In this document: positions 38,101 to 49,312 of the stretch, one piece after another
Position numbering within the stretch: position 1 is the stretch's first letter
How the letters are laid out: every line of letters starts with the position of its first letter
Source of the DNA: Onchocerca volvulus
Lineage: Eukaryota > Nematoda > Chromadorea > Rhabditida > Onchocercidae
Direction: 5' to 3'
Assembly (NCBI GenBank): GCA_000499405.2
Contig: HG738142.1
Span: forward strand, 161,958 to 225,957
DNA: 64,000 nt
Program-made: the position numbers and the translations under genes
Notes under the pieces: model-generated
Database searches by the model: none
What the model saw: the letters and a program-made list of their open reading frames with translations, nothing else
Told to the model about the DNA's origin: nothing

Positions 38101-41100
38101 GAATGGAACAGAAAAGATAGAATGGAATAGAACAGAACAGAACAATAATTCTTGTACGTATTAACGAAATGAACTTGAAATGAATTGAATTGGAAAGATT
38201 AATTTCTGAGTGGGAAATGAATAGAATGATAAAACGAAAAAAGAAAAAAAAAAGACCGAAAAATTCGTAAATTCAAAATTGAAAGACTGAATTGGAAAAT
38301 CCGAATTGAAAAACTCAAATATTGTCTAAAATCACAAAAAAACTCTTTAAAGTGATCATGGAAAACAACTTACGAACATTTTGTAGAATTTTCAAGTTTT
38401 GAAGCAAAATATTAGAATTAAAAATCACACATCTTAACTTAAAATATTTAAAATAACTAAAATGGAATTTATTTATTCGAATATAATTATATTCTTAATT
38501 TATCATTCTTATACTCTTTTCAAAAATTTTCCAGGTTAATCTAACAACGAACTAATTAAGTTTGGATTGTAAATAAAAATTCTAACTAATACAAAAATTC
38601 AAATTTACTTCTTCATTGTTTCCATTTCTTCATTTCCATTATTAAAATACTTATTTTGTGTTCCGAAACTTAATGAAATTAATTTTAAGAAAGTTTAATT
38701 TAAAAAATTAAAATTATTTTAGATTCCGATGAAAGTTTGAAAGAAATTTTCGTAAAATCAATTTTTTGAAAAAAAAAAAAAAAAAGGGTTAAGAAAAGTT
38801 GAAAAAAATTCACAATTTCGTAAAATCAATTTTTTTTTAATTTTTTATTTTTTTTACTTTTTTTTGGAATAAAATCAATTTTTAATTTAATAAATAATAA
38901 ATTCTATAAGTATACTTTTTACACATTTTTACTCTTTTTTTTATCTTAAATAATTAAAAAATACAAATTGCTGCTCAATCGTTTACAATTTTAAATGATT
39001 AAAAATTTCAATTTCAAGTATTTCATCCGAGCAGAAATCATTTTTCCTTTTTTTTTAATTGCCAAAAGAACAAAAATAACAATAAAAAAGAAAGTTTCAA
39101 AAAAAAAAAAGGGAAAGAATAAGATAAATTTTTCGAAAAATAAAACTAAAAAAACAAAAATGACTAATCATTTTGCTTTTTAGTAAAACTAAAAAAGAAG
39201 AAAAAACTTTATAAATATTCTGGAGAATATGATAAGATTATAATACGAATAAACATTTTATCAAAAATTCTAACGCAAAAAAAAAAAAGTTGAAAAAAAA
39301 TAAAAAATGAAAAATTCATGACTAATTTTTCTTATCAACGAAATCATATCTCTTCCAATCATTTCTCATAAAACTTCAATTTTAATCAATCATTCATATT
39401 TGCAACACATATTAGAAAATGTTTATGAAAAAAAAAAGGAAAAAAAAAAGGTTTCAAATGAACTTTTAAAAAAAATCAATATTGATTTTATCTTTATCAG
39501 TTGGTGATTAAATTTTAACCAGTTCTTCGATGATTATTTAACAAAAAAAAAAAAAAAACGCGAATACGAATTCAAATTTTATCAGTCTATACATTTTTTC
39601 GATATGGAATATTTTAAAAAATGTTTCAAAAAAAAAAAAAGTTTCAAATAAACTTTTGATAAAAATCAACATTGATCTAGTTTTTATCAATCAATGATCA
39701 AAATAAATTTCAATCAATTCTTGGATGATTTACTGAAAAATCAAAACTCCGAATGCAAACGAAATCAATTTTATGTTCGTTTATTCAAAGATCATTAAAG
39801 AATTGCCTAATTAATTAATTACCTAAATAATTAGAGCTTATTAATGATATAATTATAATGAATTATGCAGAAATAACATTTAATATATCATCGATTGCAT
39901 TTTTTTCTTTTATTTTCTTTTTTCCAAATTATATTTCTTCATTTTTTCTCTTTTTTTTCTCTCTCTCTCTCTCTCTCTCAAAAATAATTGCAAAAAAAAA
40001 AAAAAAAAAAATTGAATATCTTTCATATTTTCTTTGTTTTGAGAAAATTCAATAACAGTTTTAATCATTTTTATTATAAAATTTAACAAATTTTTTTTTG
40101 CTTGCTTTTTTTCTTTTTCCTTTCCTCTTTTACCTCTCCTCTCTCTTTCTCTCTATTCCAAAATTTAATTTAATTATCGATAAAAATTTGAAAAATTCCA
40201 ATATCATATACTATTTTCAATTGAATGAAGATAAAAAATAATCGATTTTCAAATTTTATCAAAATAAAAAAAAAAAAAAGAAATTTATTATTCAATTACT
40301 CATTTAAGTTAAGATTAAAATTCAATTTTCTTTAAAATAAAATAAAATGATAAATTATATATATGTGATCCATTCAAGCCAAATTATCATTTTATCAATA
40401 TCATTATCAAAATTATCATTTCATTGAAACAATAAAAAAATTAATATTATGTTTTCCATTTCAAATACAAATTAAAATTATCAATTTGTAAATTTCATTA
40501 AACTAGGGGAAAAATGAATAATTGATGCAAGAATAATAAGAAACATTTATTATCAATCAAAAAAAAAAAAAAAAAAAAAAAGATATTTTGTAAACAATTT
40601 CCAATATTTACATTTCTTTTTTTATATATGTATTTAAATCACACATACATATTTATCATACATCGTTCTACATTTGATGATAATAATGATAAAATGAAAA
40701 ATTGAAAACAGAATAAAAAATGTAAAAATTACTAATTCTTTTTTTTAAACTTCATATCTTCTGTATTTTATATTAATTTAATATATTTTATATTTATATA
40801 TAACAAAAAAAAGAGGAAAAAATCAATAATTTACTTCTTTTTTTTTTTTAATTTCCAATTTTTTCGGAAAAAATCAATTTTTTTTTCAATCAAACTTTCT
40901 ATCTTTCGTATTTTTATATTTATAGAATATTTTATAATTTAATTAATTTCATATTTTTAGTTAGAAATATTAGTAAAACAACATACAGTGTTTGCTTAGT
41001 TCAACATGCAATGCATGCTTAATTCAACATGCAATGCATGCTTAGTTCAACATGCAATGCATGCTTAATTCAACATGCAATGCATGCTTAGTTTATCGAT

Positions 41101-44100
41101 ATTTATAGGAAAACTAAATAAATAATTTGAATTAAATTAAGTTTAAAACAATGATTTCGAGCATAGCCAAGTTTTAATTAGTTATATGATGACAGAATAA
41201 AATTGCAAAAAAAAAAAAAAAAAACGCAAAATTCAAATTATATCCTAAAAATAAATTGCATAACTAATTTCTTTTGCTAATTATATATAATTAATTTATG
41301 CTTGAATAAATTGCGAATAAATTGCCAATATTTACTTATCAGGAAATAATTTATCAATCGGAAAAATATTCAATAGAAAGTTGTGGGGATGAATTTTAGT
41401 CATTTTTTTTTCTTGACAATTAATTTGATAAATTATTTTAATTTATCCAACTAATTAGGAAAAAGTTGTAAGGATGAATTTTAGTCATTTTTTTCTTTCT
41501 TGACAATTAATTTGATAAATTATTTTAATTTATCCAATATTTAAGTTTTTTTTCTTTCTTTTTTCTTTTTTTTTTTTTTTACAATTGTTATAAACGGTAA
41601 ACAGTATAATCATTTCAATTGAAATATTTCTACAATTATTAATCTAATTACTAGAGGAATAAAATTCTTTTTTTTCTTTTTTTTAAATTGAAAAGATCAA
41701 AAATCAACATTTATATAATCAATCATATAATTAAACTTAAAAATATTTACATAATAATCATGAAATGACTTATTTTTGCATTTTTTTATTTCTATTATTT
41801 CGTATTTTTGTTTTATTTAATAATTTATATTCCGTATTACTTCATTTTTTTTTTTTAAGTTAAGAATTTATTTTCAAATTATTTCGTATTATTGTTCAAT
41901 TTTTTTTATATTTTTATTTCATATTTTTTATTTAATAATTATTATTTTTGCATTTACTTAATATTTTTGCTAAATTTTTCATGATATTATTGAATTCTAG
42001 TCTGCAATTGTGATAAAGATTTCTGGGATGAAATTAATTCGTCATGCGAATTTCATGCGAATTTATTCGCAAAAATTTAATCGCTATGCTATTGTTTTTA
42101 CAAAAATTTCCTCTCCAAAAATGTTAAAAATATGATATCATATTTATCAAAAGAATGAGAAAAAATGTTATCACCCAAATTTTAAATATAATATTACATT
42201 TCAGTTCGAAAGAACAAGATGGAAAAAAAAATCCTTTTTTTTCAAAAAAAAAAAAGAGAGTCAAATCTGTCAGTTTAAAAATTTTCTCAACTTCATCATT
42301 TTAAAAAATCTTCTGGTGATTGAAATATTTACTTTAACAATTGTTAGTATGTAGAATACAAAAAAAAAAAAAAAACTAAAAAATTTTCAGACAAAAAACT
42401 AAAAAAATTTTCAGTTTTGTTGAAAAAATTTATAAAATTTCATTTCAATTTTATCTAATCATACCTTTTTCTTCTTTTTAATTCAGCAGTAAGTGATAAA
42501 TAGCAAGTGATAAATAAAAATCAATAAATTTCATTATTTATTCAATTTAATGTTCTATGTTTTAGCAAAAATCAAACTTTAATCATAAAAAAAAGAAAAA
42601 AAGAAAAAAAGTTTGAAAAATAATCTTGATCAAAATCAATTAAATAAACCATTGATAAGATCTAAGATCATTCAAATAAAAATCAAGAAAATGAAAAGAT
42701 GCCATAACCTTTGTCTAGCTGAAAACTTTCAAGGTTTTTTAATGGAGTAAAAAAAAATCAATACTTTAAAATGCTTTAAAAATCAATACTTCAATATTTT
42801 AAAGATCACGAAATTTACTCTTCCAATTTATTTTGATAACTATTAATTAAGTTCGACTATTAATTAGACCATTAACTATCTTGTTTTTCAAGAGTAAAAT
42901 TTCAAGTTTCCAAGTAACTATGTTGAAAATTTCGATGTCAGCAGTTAGATTTTGATGCAATTTATCAACCAGAAAAATTGCTAAACTTAATGATCGTCAT
43001 AAAAAAAAAAAAAAAAAAAAAGAAATAAAATTTCACAAAACACAACATTTTATTTAAATCGCAAACATACAAATAAAAATTTAATCTTTAAATTTTTTAT
43101 CCAGAATTTCTTGATCAACTTATCATAAATTGATAACTAATACATTCATCCCTTACAAAAAATTTATAATAATGATGATCTTTTAAATATTATAATCTTA
43201 TAAATTTTTTTATTACCGTATTATAATTTTCGTTTCTATGATTTTGATTTTTACAATGGATTTTTTTTTTTTGCATGCACGTATAAATTTTTAACTTACA
43301 TATTTTATATTCTTATCATTTAATCAATAATGATAATAATAATGATAAGATTATTCATTCCATTTGTATGGTTTATTTTTAAAAATCATCAATAGTTCAA
43401 TAATATTTAATTTTATACTGTAAAAAAAAAAAAATGGTCAAGATTTATATTTCATTACTATCATTTCTGATTAAATGATATGGTAAACAATTTCGTACGA
43501 TACAATGTGATAATAAAAATTCTTATGATACGTTATCTTATCAATGTTTTTGAATTGAATCTTGGAAAAATGTTCAAGTTTAAACGTGGTTTAATTTAAA
43601 ATTAAAAGTTCGAAATATACGAAATATATGAGGGTAAGAGTAATATCGGTTAGAAGATGAATAATTATTGATAATTGACGAAAGGATCAGATGTCTTACT
43701 GTAATACGAAGTAATACGATATCCTACTGTAATACAAGGTAATAGGATATCCTACCGTAATACGAAGTAATACGATACGGCTACTGTAATACGATGTGAT
43801 AAAATATTTGAAACTATAAAATGAAGCTTTTCATTACACATATTCTCAAATTTCCGCCAAACTCTTGTCCATTATCCCAAAGTTCATTTATCATTTAACA
43901 ATGGAACAACTGTTAATAGACATTCTGATCTGATCTGACATTTGAGCAAAATGCGAAATGTTAAATATGTAAATGAAATGAATCGATGAAAATTTGTAAA
44001 AATTTTACATCCAAAAATTTGAATTTAAAAGAATTAATTTTAAAGCTAAATTTGAGGATGCTAAGATTTTACATTAAAATTTTGAGCTAAATTTAACGAT

Positions 44101-46008
44101 ATTGATAAGATAAATTTAAAAATTATTTAAATATTTAACCACAAAATTTCGTTTATTTTTGTTTTATTTAATTTCAAATGGAAACGTATTTTTGAAATTC
44201 GGGAATAAAGGAGAAAAATTCTGAGAGTTAAATATAAAGTCTTTGCGTTTTTCAGAAAAATAAATAAATAGAATTTATTGATAATATAGAAATGTAAACA
44301 AAAAAATTTAACGGCTTAGGCTTAGGCTTAACCCTAAGCCTAAGCCTAAGCCGTTTAATTTTTCCCTTTCTCAAAAAGAAAGAAAAGATATATTTTTTAA
44401 AATTATTTATTAAAAATGTATTAATAATGTTTAAATTAAAATAAAAAATTGGATAAACAATACGATTAGGTAAATATTAAAAATTAGGTAAACAAAAAAT
44501 TAGATAAACAGGGATTATATTGAAACTTTATTACTAAACTATTTAAATAGAAGAAAATAATCAAAAGAATTAATTCGAAATTTAATTTTTTTTTAATCCT
44601 TAAATATTTTAATTTGTTACAAATTATTAGGTAGCCAAAATTTTTCGATCTAATTTTGCAAAATCAATATTTTATAACTTATTTATTAAATGAATTATTA
44701 AATATCATTCTATTTTATTCCATCTTGAGCTATTCATCAATCCAATAAGCCAAAATAATTAATAATTATTATAATTATTTTTCTAAAAATGATATATAAT
44801 TTAAAATTGAATTAAAAAAATAAATAATATTTTTCTTAACACGATCTGATTGAGTAATTTTTCAACTTTACCTAACAAAATTTAATAATCTTGAGTAATT
44901 TTTCAATTTTACCGAACCTATTTGAACAAATTTCCACTTTACCTAATAAATATAGTAATAAAATATTTTCAAATTTGCCTGATAAAAATTTGCCAATTTA
45001 CCTAACAAAATTATTATTTACTCTTATAATTATGACAATATTTCTCAAATTTGTTTTGAATTAAACTTTAATTTTAGCTAACAAATAAAATTTACCTTTA
45101 TAATAATAAATAATATTATTTTTCGTCAAATTTTTCCCGGAAAAAGTTTTTGCGGCAAATTTTTTCGAAATTTTTTTAATAAACGCGTAAAAATTAAGTA
45201 TTTATATACCTGTAAATTTATTCTTGATTGTTGATAAATAACAATTTCTCGACAAGCGTTACGATTACTGGTTATTATCCATGATTTTTTTCGATTGTGT
45301 TTTTTCTCATTTGCTAAGTTTATTTCAGCCGTTTCCTAAAAAAAAAAAATAATTCAATAATTTAATTTCCGAAAATATTTTTCCTTTTTTTTGGAGGGAA
45401 AAATTTTTTAAATATTTGAAAAAAATTCGGAAATAATTTTTCTCAAAAAAAAATTAATTTAATTCGAAATGGCTTCTTCCTTTTCTTTTCCTTTTTTTTT
45501 TCTTATTTTCTAAAGGTTATTTAATAACATATAATATCTAACATCTAATTATTTGGAATAAATGCCAAGAATAAAAATGATTTAATGGCGATATTTAATC
45601 AAATAATTATTTAATTAATAAAATAATTGATTTTTGTTAACTTACTAAAGTAATTAATTAATTGATCGAATAATCATTAATCGAAATGTAATATTTAAAA
45701 AAATAATACAATTTTAATGCAAAATTTTTGCATAAATGATTAATAATAATTAATTGATTGCAAAAGTAAAAAATAATTAAGTTGACTAGTGAAAAAGATT
45801 ATAGATAAATGAAATAATAATGAAATTTAAAGTTATAATATTACATTTAAAATTTGAAAATTGGAAATAATATGAAATTTAAATGAAATTTAAAATTCGA
45901 TAATTTGATATTCATCTCTTTGTCTGCATTTTAATATTCCATTAATCAATAATTTACATATATTAAATTAATAATTTATTAAATATTAACCACATTGAGC
46001 TCCATCAT
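17148..46008 (-). CDS. CEP170-family centrosomal/microtubule protein, 26 exons, no FHA domain seen
   Basis: Exons, all joining in phase to 1043 residues: 46008-45991, 45335-45210, 36362-36287, 32019-31901, 28128-27974, 27183-26999, 26726-26555, 26109-26003, 25800-25616, 25021-24909, 24412-24300, 24178-24067, 23791-23655, 23417-23319, 22898-22829, 22701-22638, 22459-22101, 20982-20959, 20515-20389, 20165-20047, 19684-19643, 19128-19056, 18682-18524, 18332-18259, 17775-17631, 17306-17148. CEP170 landmarks occur in the right order: TPLFGAAPAWWGE near residue 390 (human TPLYGQPSWWGD); AFTVSFDGEED near 466 (human SFTIEFDDSTP); AGTYVID near 567 (human KGTYTIE); ITRN...SKGLTRNLNKL near 866-905 (human ITRRR...SKKIRQSIDK); and a helical C-terminus. 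CEP170 proteins bind microtubules and centrosomal appendages. The middle is Ser/Thr/Pro/Gln-rich, with a PPPPHPQIIYQPVYY segment near residue 190. The N-terminal FHA domain of vertebrate CEP170 is not seen. The first four exons are supported by phase and splice sites only, not by homology. Exon 18 (24 nt) and exon 21 (42 nt) are small but phase-consistent. Confidence 0.78.
28129..31900. other. Intron 4 of the CEP170-like gene (3.8 kb)
   Basis: No exon found inside. A (GAAT)n run lies at about 29738-29760. A short direct repeat of ACCTAAATTACGGCC lies near 30245-30285. A diverged duplication occupies 30700-31060. The rest is AT-rich with A/T tracts. Confidence 0.5.
30700..31060. repeat. Diverged tandem duplication, period about 285 bp
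   Basis: Two blocks, about 30705-30790 and 30980-31060, share AGAAAAGATAAAATAT, then CGGATCATTATAATCCA-like sequence, then ATAAAGATTTATTAGCAA-like sequence at the same spacing. They sit inside intron 4 of the CEP170-like gene. Confidence 0.5.
32020..36286. other. Intron 3 of the CEP170-like gene (4.3 kb)
   Basis: No exon found inside. A (GT)n run lies at about 33417-33432. A poly(A) run is near 32487, and several AAAAAA tracts occur. The open frames at 32940-33131 and 33915-34121 are low complexity and lack splice context. Confidence 0.5.
37850..38140 (+). repeat. Degenerate GAATA/GGAAT pentamer block
   Basis: About 290 bp dominated by GAATAGAATG, GGAATAGAAT, GGAACAGAA and AAAAGAATAGGATG words, almost pyrimidine-free on this strand except for the T of each pentamer. 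It reads as a decayed (GGAAT)n/(GAATA)n satellite-like array. The open frame on the opposite strand (37797-38069) is its Phe/Leu/Ser shadow. Confidence 0.65.
39418..39740. repeat. Diverged tandem duplication, about 195-bp period
   Basis: 39418-39545 and 39618-39740 share, in order, a poly(A) run, GTTTCAAATRAACTTTT, AAAATCAAYATTGAT, TTTTTATCA, GTTGGTGAT/AATCAATGATC and ATTCTTNGATGATT. Both copies lie inside intron 2 of the CEP170-like gene. Confidence 0.55.
41000..41091 (+). repeat. 23-bp tandem array, four copies
   Basis: Four near-perfect copies of TTCAACATGCAATGCATGCT followed by TAR, starting at 41000, 41023, 41046 and 41069. The last base alternates A, G, A, G, so the array behaves as two copies of a 46-bp dimer. 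Each unit holds the partial palindrome GCATGC next to CATGCAATGCATG. The half-copy GCTTAG just upstream shows the array extends slightly to the left. Confidence 0.9.
41377..41541. repeat. 86-bp tandem duplication
   Basis: Two copies, at about 41377-41455 and 41463-41538. Each begins AAAGTTGT, then GGATGAATTTTAGTCATTTT, then TTGACAATTAATTTGATAAA and TTATTTTAATTTATCCAA. They differ mainly in T-run length, so the duplication is recent. Confidence 0.85.
43697..43800 (+). repeat. 28-bp tandem array, nearly four copies
   Basis: Units start at 43697, 43725, 43753 and 43782. The consensus is TACTGTAATACGAAGTAATA followed by CGATATCC, with scattered substitutions (CAAGG for CGAAG, GATACGG for GATATCC). 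Each unit contains two GTAATACGA half-repeats. Confidence 0.85.
44311..44354. repeat. Interstitial telomeric repeats as a perfect inverted repeat
   Basis: A 20-bp arm, ACGGCTTAGGCTTAGGCTTA (44311-44330), a 4-nt spacer ACCC, and the exact reverse complement (44335-44354). The arms are about three units of TTAGGC, the nematode telomere hexamer, placed head to head. It lies within intron 2 of the CEP170-like gene. Confidence 0.9.
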
Positions 46009-46073
46009 CGCCAATATATCTGAAGGCTGTACGAATAACTTCACCTACTAATAATGTAGTACTCTGAAAAATA
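46009..46073 (-). promoter_or_regulatory. Candidate trans-splice acceptor and 5' UTR of the CEP170-like gene
   Basis: A TATTTTTCAG acceptor ends at 46064 on the minus strand. The 55-nt segment 46063-46009 then precedes tandem ATGATG starts at 46008 and 46005. With the first ATG the frame reads MMELNV and joins the next exon in phase 0. An alternative frame across the same segment (TTLLVGEVIRTAFRYIGDD) also stays open and joins a different acceptor near 45315, so a longer protein is possible. Confidence 0.4.
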
Positions 46074-47045
46074 TTTATTTAATATTAAAAATCTAAAAAA
46101 TCAAAATAATTTTAAATTTAAATAAATTAATTTTAAAGTAATTTTGTGAAAAAAAAACATATTACCTAAAAACAAAAATAAATCGATTATATTCTTATGT
46201 TATTACTATTTTGTTGCAAAAAAATATTTGCAAAAAAGATAATTTCATAGGTTATCAAATATTATCGGATAATCGAAATGAGTTTAAAAAGTTTGAAATT
46301 AATTCAAAATAAGATTTAAAATTTAATTTCTTTCGTCATGCCATAGTTTGTAGAATTTTCAATGTGCAGTGGTATATTGGCAAAAACACTTATCAGTTTA
46401 TCAAATATTATCATTTCAATTTACTTAATGATAATATCAACAATCGTTAAATTGAGAAAACAGGAGTAAAACCATCGATTAATTTCATTTTTAGGTAATA
46501 TTTTTATTCATATCTTAATTTCATAAAGAATAAAATATTTATAAAATATAAAATTCAATCATTATATCAAATCTAAATGTATATTATTCATTCTTTTCAT
46601 GATTATTTAATAATTAATAAATGTTTTGTTATCCAAAAATTACATAATTTAATAATTAATAATCTGAAATTACTTATAAAAATTTAAACGATAATGAATG
46701 ATATGAAGTTTGAAAAATAATAATTAATTTGAAATTTGAAAGATAATAATTGATTTGAAATTTTTATAATTAAAATGAAAAATGTCTAATCTAAATATAC
46801 GTATCATATTTTAGCATAATTAAAAAAAAAAAAAAGTTGATAATCGTAAAAAATTTGGTAATTAAAAAAAGAAAAATACAAACAAAAGTTTCATAAATGG
46901 TTAAAACTTAAAATATTGTAAAATTTAAATATAATATATTTACAATTATTCCAGTATTTTTAAATATAACAAAATATTGTGTAAACAATATTTATAAAAA
47001 ACTAAAAATTTTAAAACAATCATCTTTGAATAACAGTAAATTAAA

Positions 47046-47088
<43 letters not shown>

Positions 47089-47747
47089 CAAATAATGCTT
47101 TAAAAAAAAAGCTTTTCAGAAAAAAATTTTAATTTTTATTTAATTAGTATTTAATTTTTTTGAATAGAATATGCAACAAAAAAAGAAAAAAAAAACTTTC
47201 CGAAAAATCAAATTTTTCAATAAAACTTTTCCTGCCAGCATTTACAACGAAGAATCGTCGATTGTATTTTTGGACTAGTATTTCGGTTATTTGAAGAATT
47301 TTACCATTTCAATCATCTATTATTTACTTTTAATTTTAATCATTGAATTTTCATTTTTTTTTTTTTTAAGCGAATTACGCAAAATTAGAAAAAAAAAGAT
47401 CGCAAGCTCTTTTTTTTTTTTCACTGACCTTTCACCTTACTTTCTTACTTCCGATTGAAAACTTTACTGCTATCTTTTCAAATCAAATTAAATAAATAAG
47501 TTTTCAGATTATCGCATGAGAAATTGCTATCACGCATATATATTAGATAATTGACAGTCTATTTTAATAATATCTCAATTGCATCATTTTTAATATTTTC
47601 AACTTTATGCAAATAGAACCTTCAACAAAACAATTAATTTGAAATTAAAAAAAAAAAGTAATTAATTTGAAATTTTCGCAATTGATATGAAAAATGTTTA
47701 AGGTAAATTTATGAATTATGTCCTAGCATAATTAAGTAAATCAATTA

Positions 47748-48205
47748 AATTCGAATTATAACGAGTGATATTTTCAATTATTGATTTCAAATGCTTTCAA
47801 ATTTATAAAAAAGAAAAAAAAAGAGCGAATAAGTCCCATTTTAATTTAAATTCCAATTATAAATAGTGATAATTTCAATTTTATGATTTCAATTCTTATA
47901 AATTTGTACAAATAAGAAAGACAAAAAAAAAAAGAAAAAAAAAATGAATAAGTTTCATTATAGTTTAAATTCAAATTATAACTGATGTTAATTTCAATTT
48001 TGATTTCAAGTACTTTAAAATTTGCATACATAAAGAAGATGAAAAAAAAAAACACGCACACGAATAAATTCCATTATAGTTTATAAATCGATTCATAAAT
48101 AGTGATAATTTCAATTCTAATTTTAAATACCTTAAAATTTAATATAAGTGAAGAAAAAAAAAAAAAAAAAAAAAAAACGAATAAGTTTCATTTTAGCTTG
48201 TTTAC
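47748..48205 (+). repeat. Tandem array, period about 100-120 bp, four copies
   Basis: Units begin near 47748, 47849, 47969 and 48085. Each has AATTCNAATTATAANTAGTG, then ATAATTTCAATTNTGATTTC, then a CTTTAAAATTTATA-type stretch, a poly(A) run of varying length, and CGAATAAGTTYCATTNTAGT. Length differences come mostly from the poly(A) run. Confidence 0.8.
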
Positions 48206-48484
48206 TTGGAGAAAATCAAATAGACAAAATGATGATAATGGCTATAAACAAACAACACCAACTGTTTTAAAATATCAACGAATTTTATTTTATTTCATTT
48301 TTTTCTTTTCCTCCTTTTCTCAATCTTTCTGGTCTATTGGGATTTGAAAAAAAAAAAAATGTAGTGTTGAGGATTCATTTTAAAAAAAAAATGTAAAAAT
48401 TTCGATAGCAATTAGTTACAGACATATTTTTAATGATAAACATACATCGATAATGATAACAAATAGCAATTGAAAATAATAACA

Positions 48485-48523
48485 ATGACAACAACAATAA
48501 CAACAACAACAATAATTATAATA

Positions 48524-48560
<37 letters not shown>
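48485..48560 (+). repeat. (AAC)n/(AAT)n microsatellite
   Basis: An interrupted AAC run (48485-48512) passes into AAT repeats (about 48515-48560). Short related AAC/AAT/ATG runs recur to 48842. Confidence 0.9.
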
Positions 48561-48564
<4 letters not shown>

Positions 48565-49249
48565 GGTAATAACAACAAAGCAAATTATTTAATTTTACAA
48601 CTCCAAAAAAATATATATATATAATGACAAACATACATTAGATAATAATAATAATAAACAACAATTGATAATAATGACAATGATAACGAAAATGACAATG
48701 ATAATAACAACAACAAGCTATTTGATTACACAATTCTATAATATAGATAAATATATATATATATATATATGACAAAAATATAATAATCATGATAACAATT
48801 ACAATTGACAATAATGATAATATGATAATAATAACAACAACAAGCTGATATAAAATTGATGTTTTTTTTTATTTTTGTTTTAAAAAAATTTTTTTTTTAG
48901 GAAAATGAATGTTTTAAATTTTTTTCTTTCATATGTAATCGATAATTAAAAGATGAATGAGAAAAATTAATATTTTGACAAAAAGATTCGTCCGTCCTTC
49001 TTCATTAATATTACTGCAATTTCGTCAGCTGTTTTCTTTCTATAGTTTTAAACTAATTTTTTTAGTATATTTAGGAAAAAATATTATTTTTCCTTTCCAA
49101 AATATTATTATTACTATTAATATTACTGTTTATATTACTATTATTATTGATTAAATTTAATTTTGATATCACTATTGCAAGAAAAAAATTTAATAAAATA
49201 CTACTAGTTTTTTTTTTTTTTTTTCAAGTATTTACTATTGTTTTTTCAT

Positions 49250-49267
49250 TTATTATTATTGTTATTA

Positions 49268-49310
<43 letters not shown>

Positions 49311-49312
49311 CA
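49250..49312 (+). repeat. (ATT)n microsatellite
   Basis: About 20 ATT units with single GTT interruptions near the left end. It is roughly the reverse complement of the AAT tract 700 bp to the left. Confidence 0.9.

Larger units (their letters stand above)
36363..45209. other. Intron 2 of the CEP170-like gene (8.8 kb), repeat-rich
   Basis: The longest intron in the window. It contains a degenerate pentamer block (37850-38140), a diverged duplication (39418-39740), a (TC)n run (39959-39979), a 23-bp array (41000-41091), an 86-bp duplication (41377-41541), a 28-bp array (43697-43800) and a telomeric inverted repeat (44311-44354). No coding exon was identified on either strand. Confidence 0.6.

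Noticed and set aside
41000..41091. CRISPR-like regular spacing
   Set aside because: The 23-bp units abut with no unique spacers. It is a simple tandem array in a eukaryotic intron.
44311..44354. A true chromosome end or de novo telomere
   Set aside because: Only three hexamers per side, inverted, with intron sequence continuing on both flanks and gene exons on either side.
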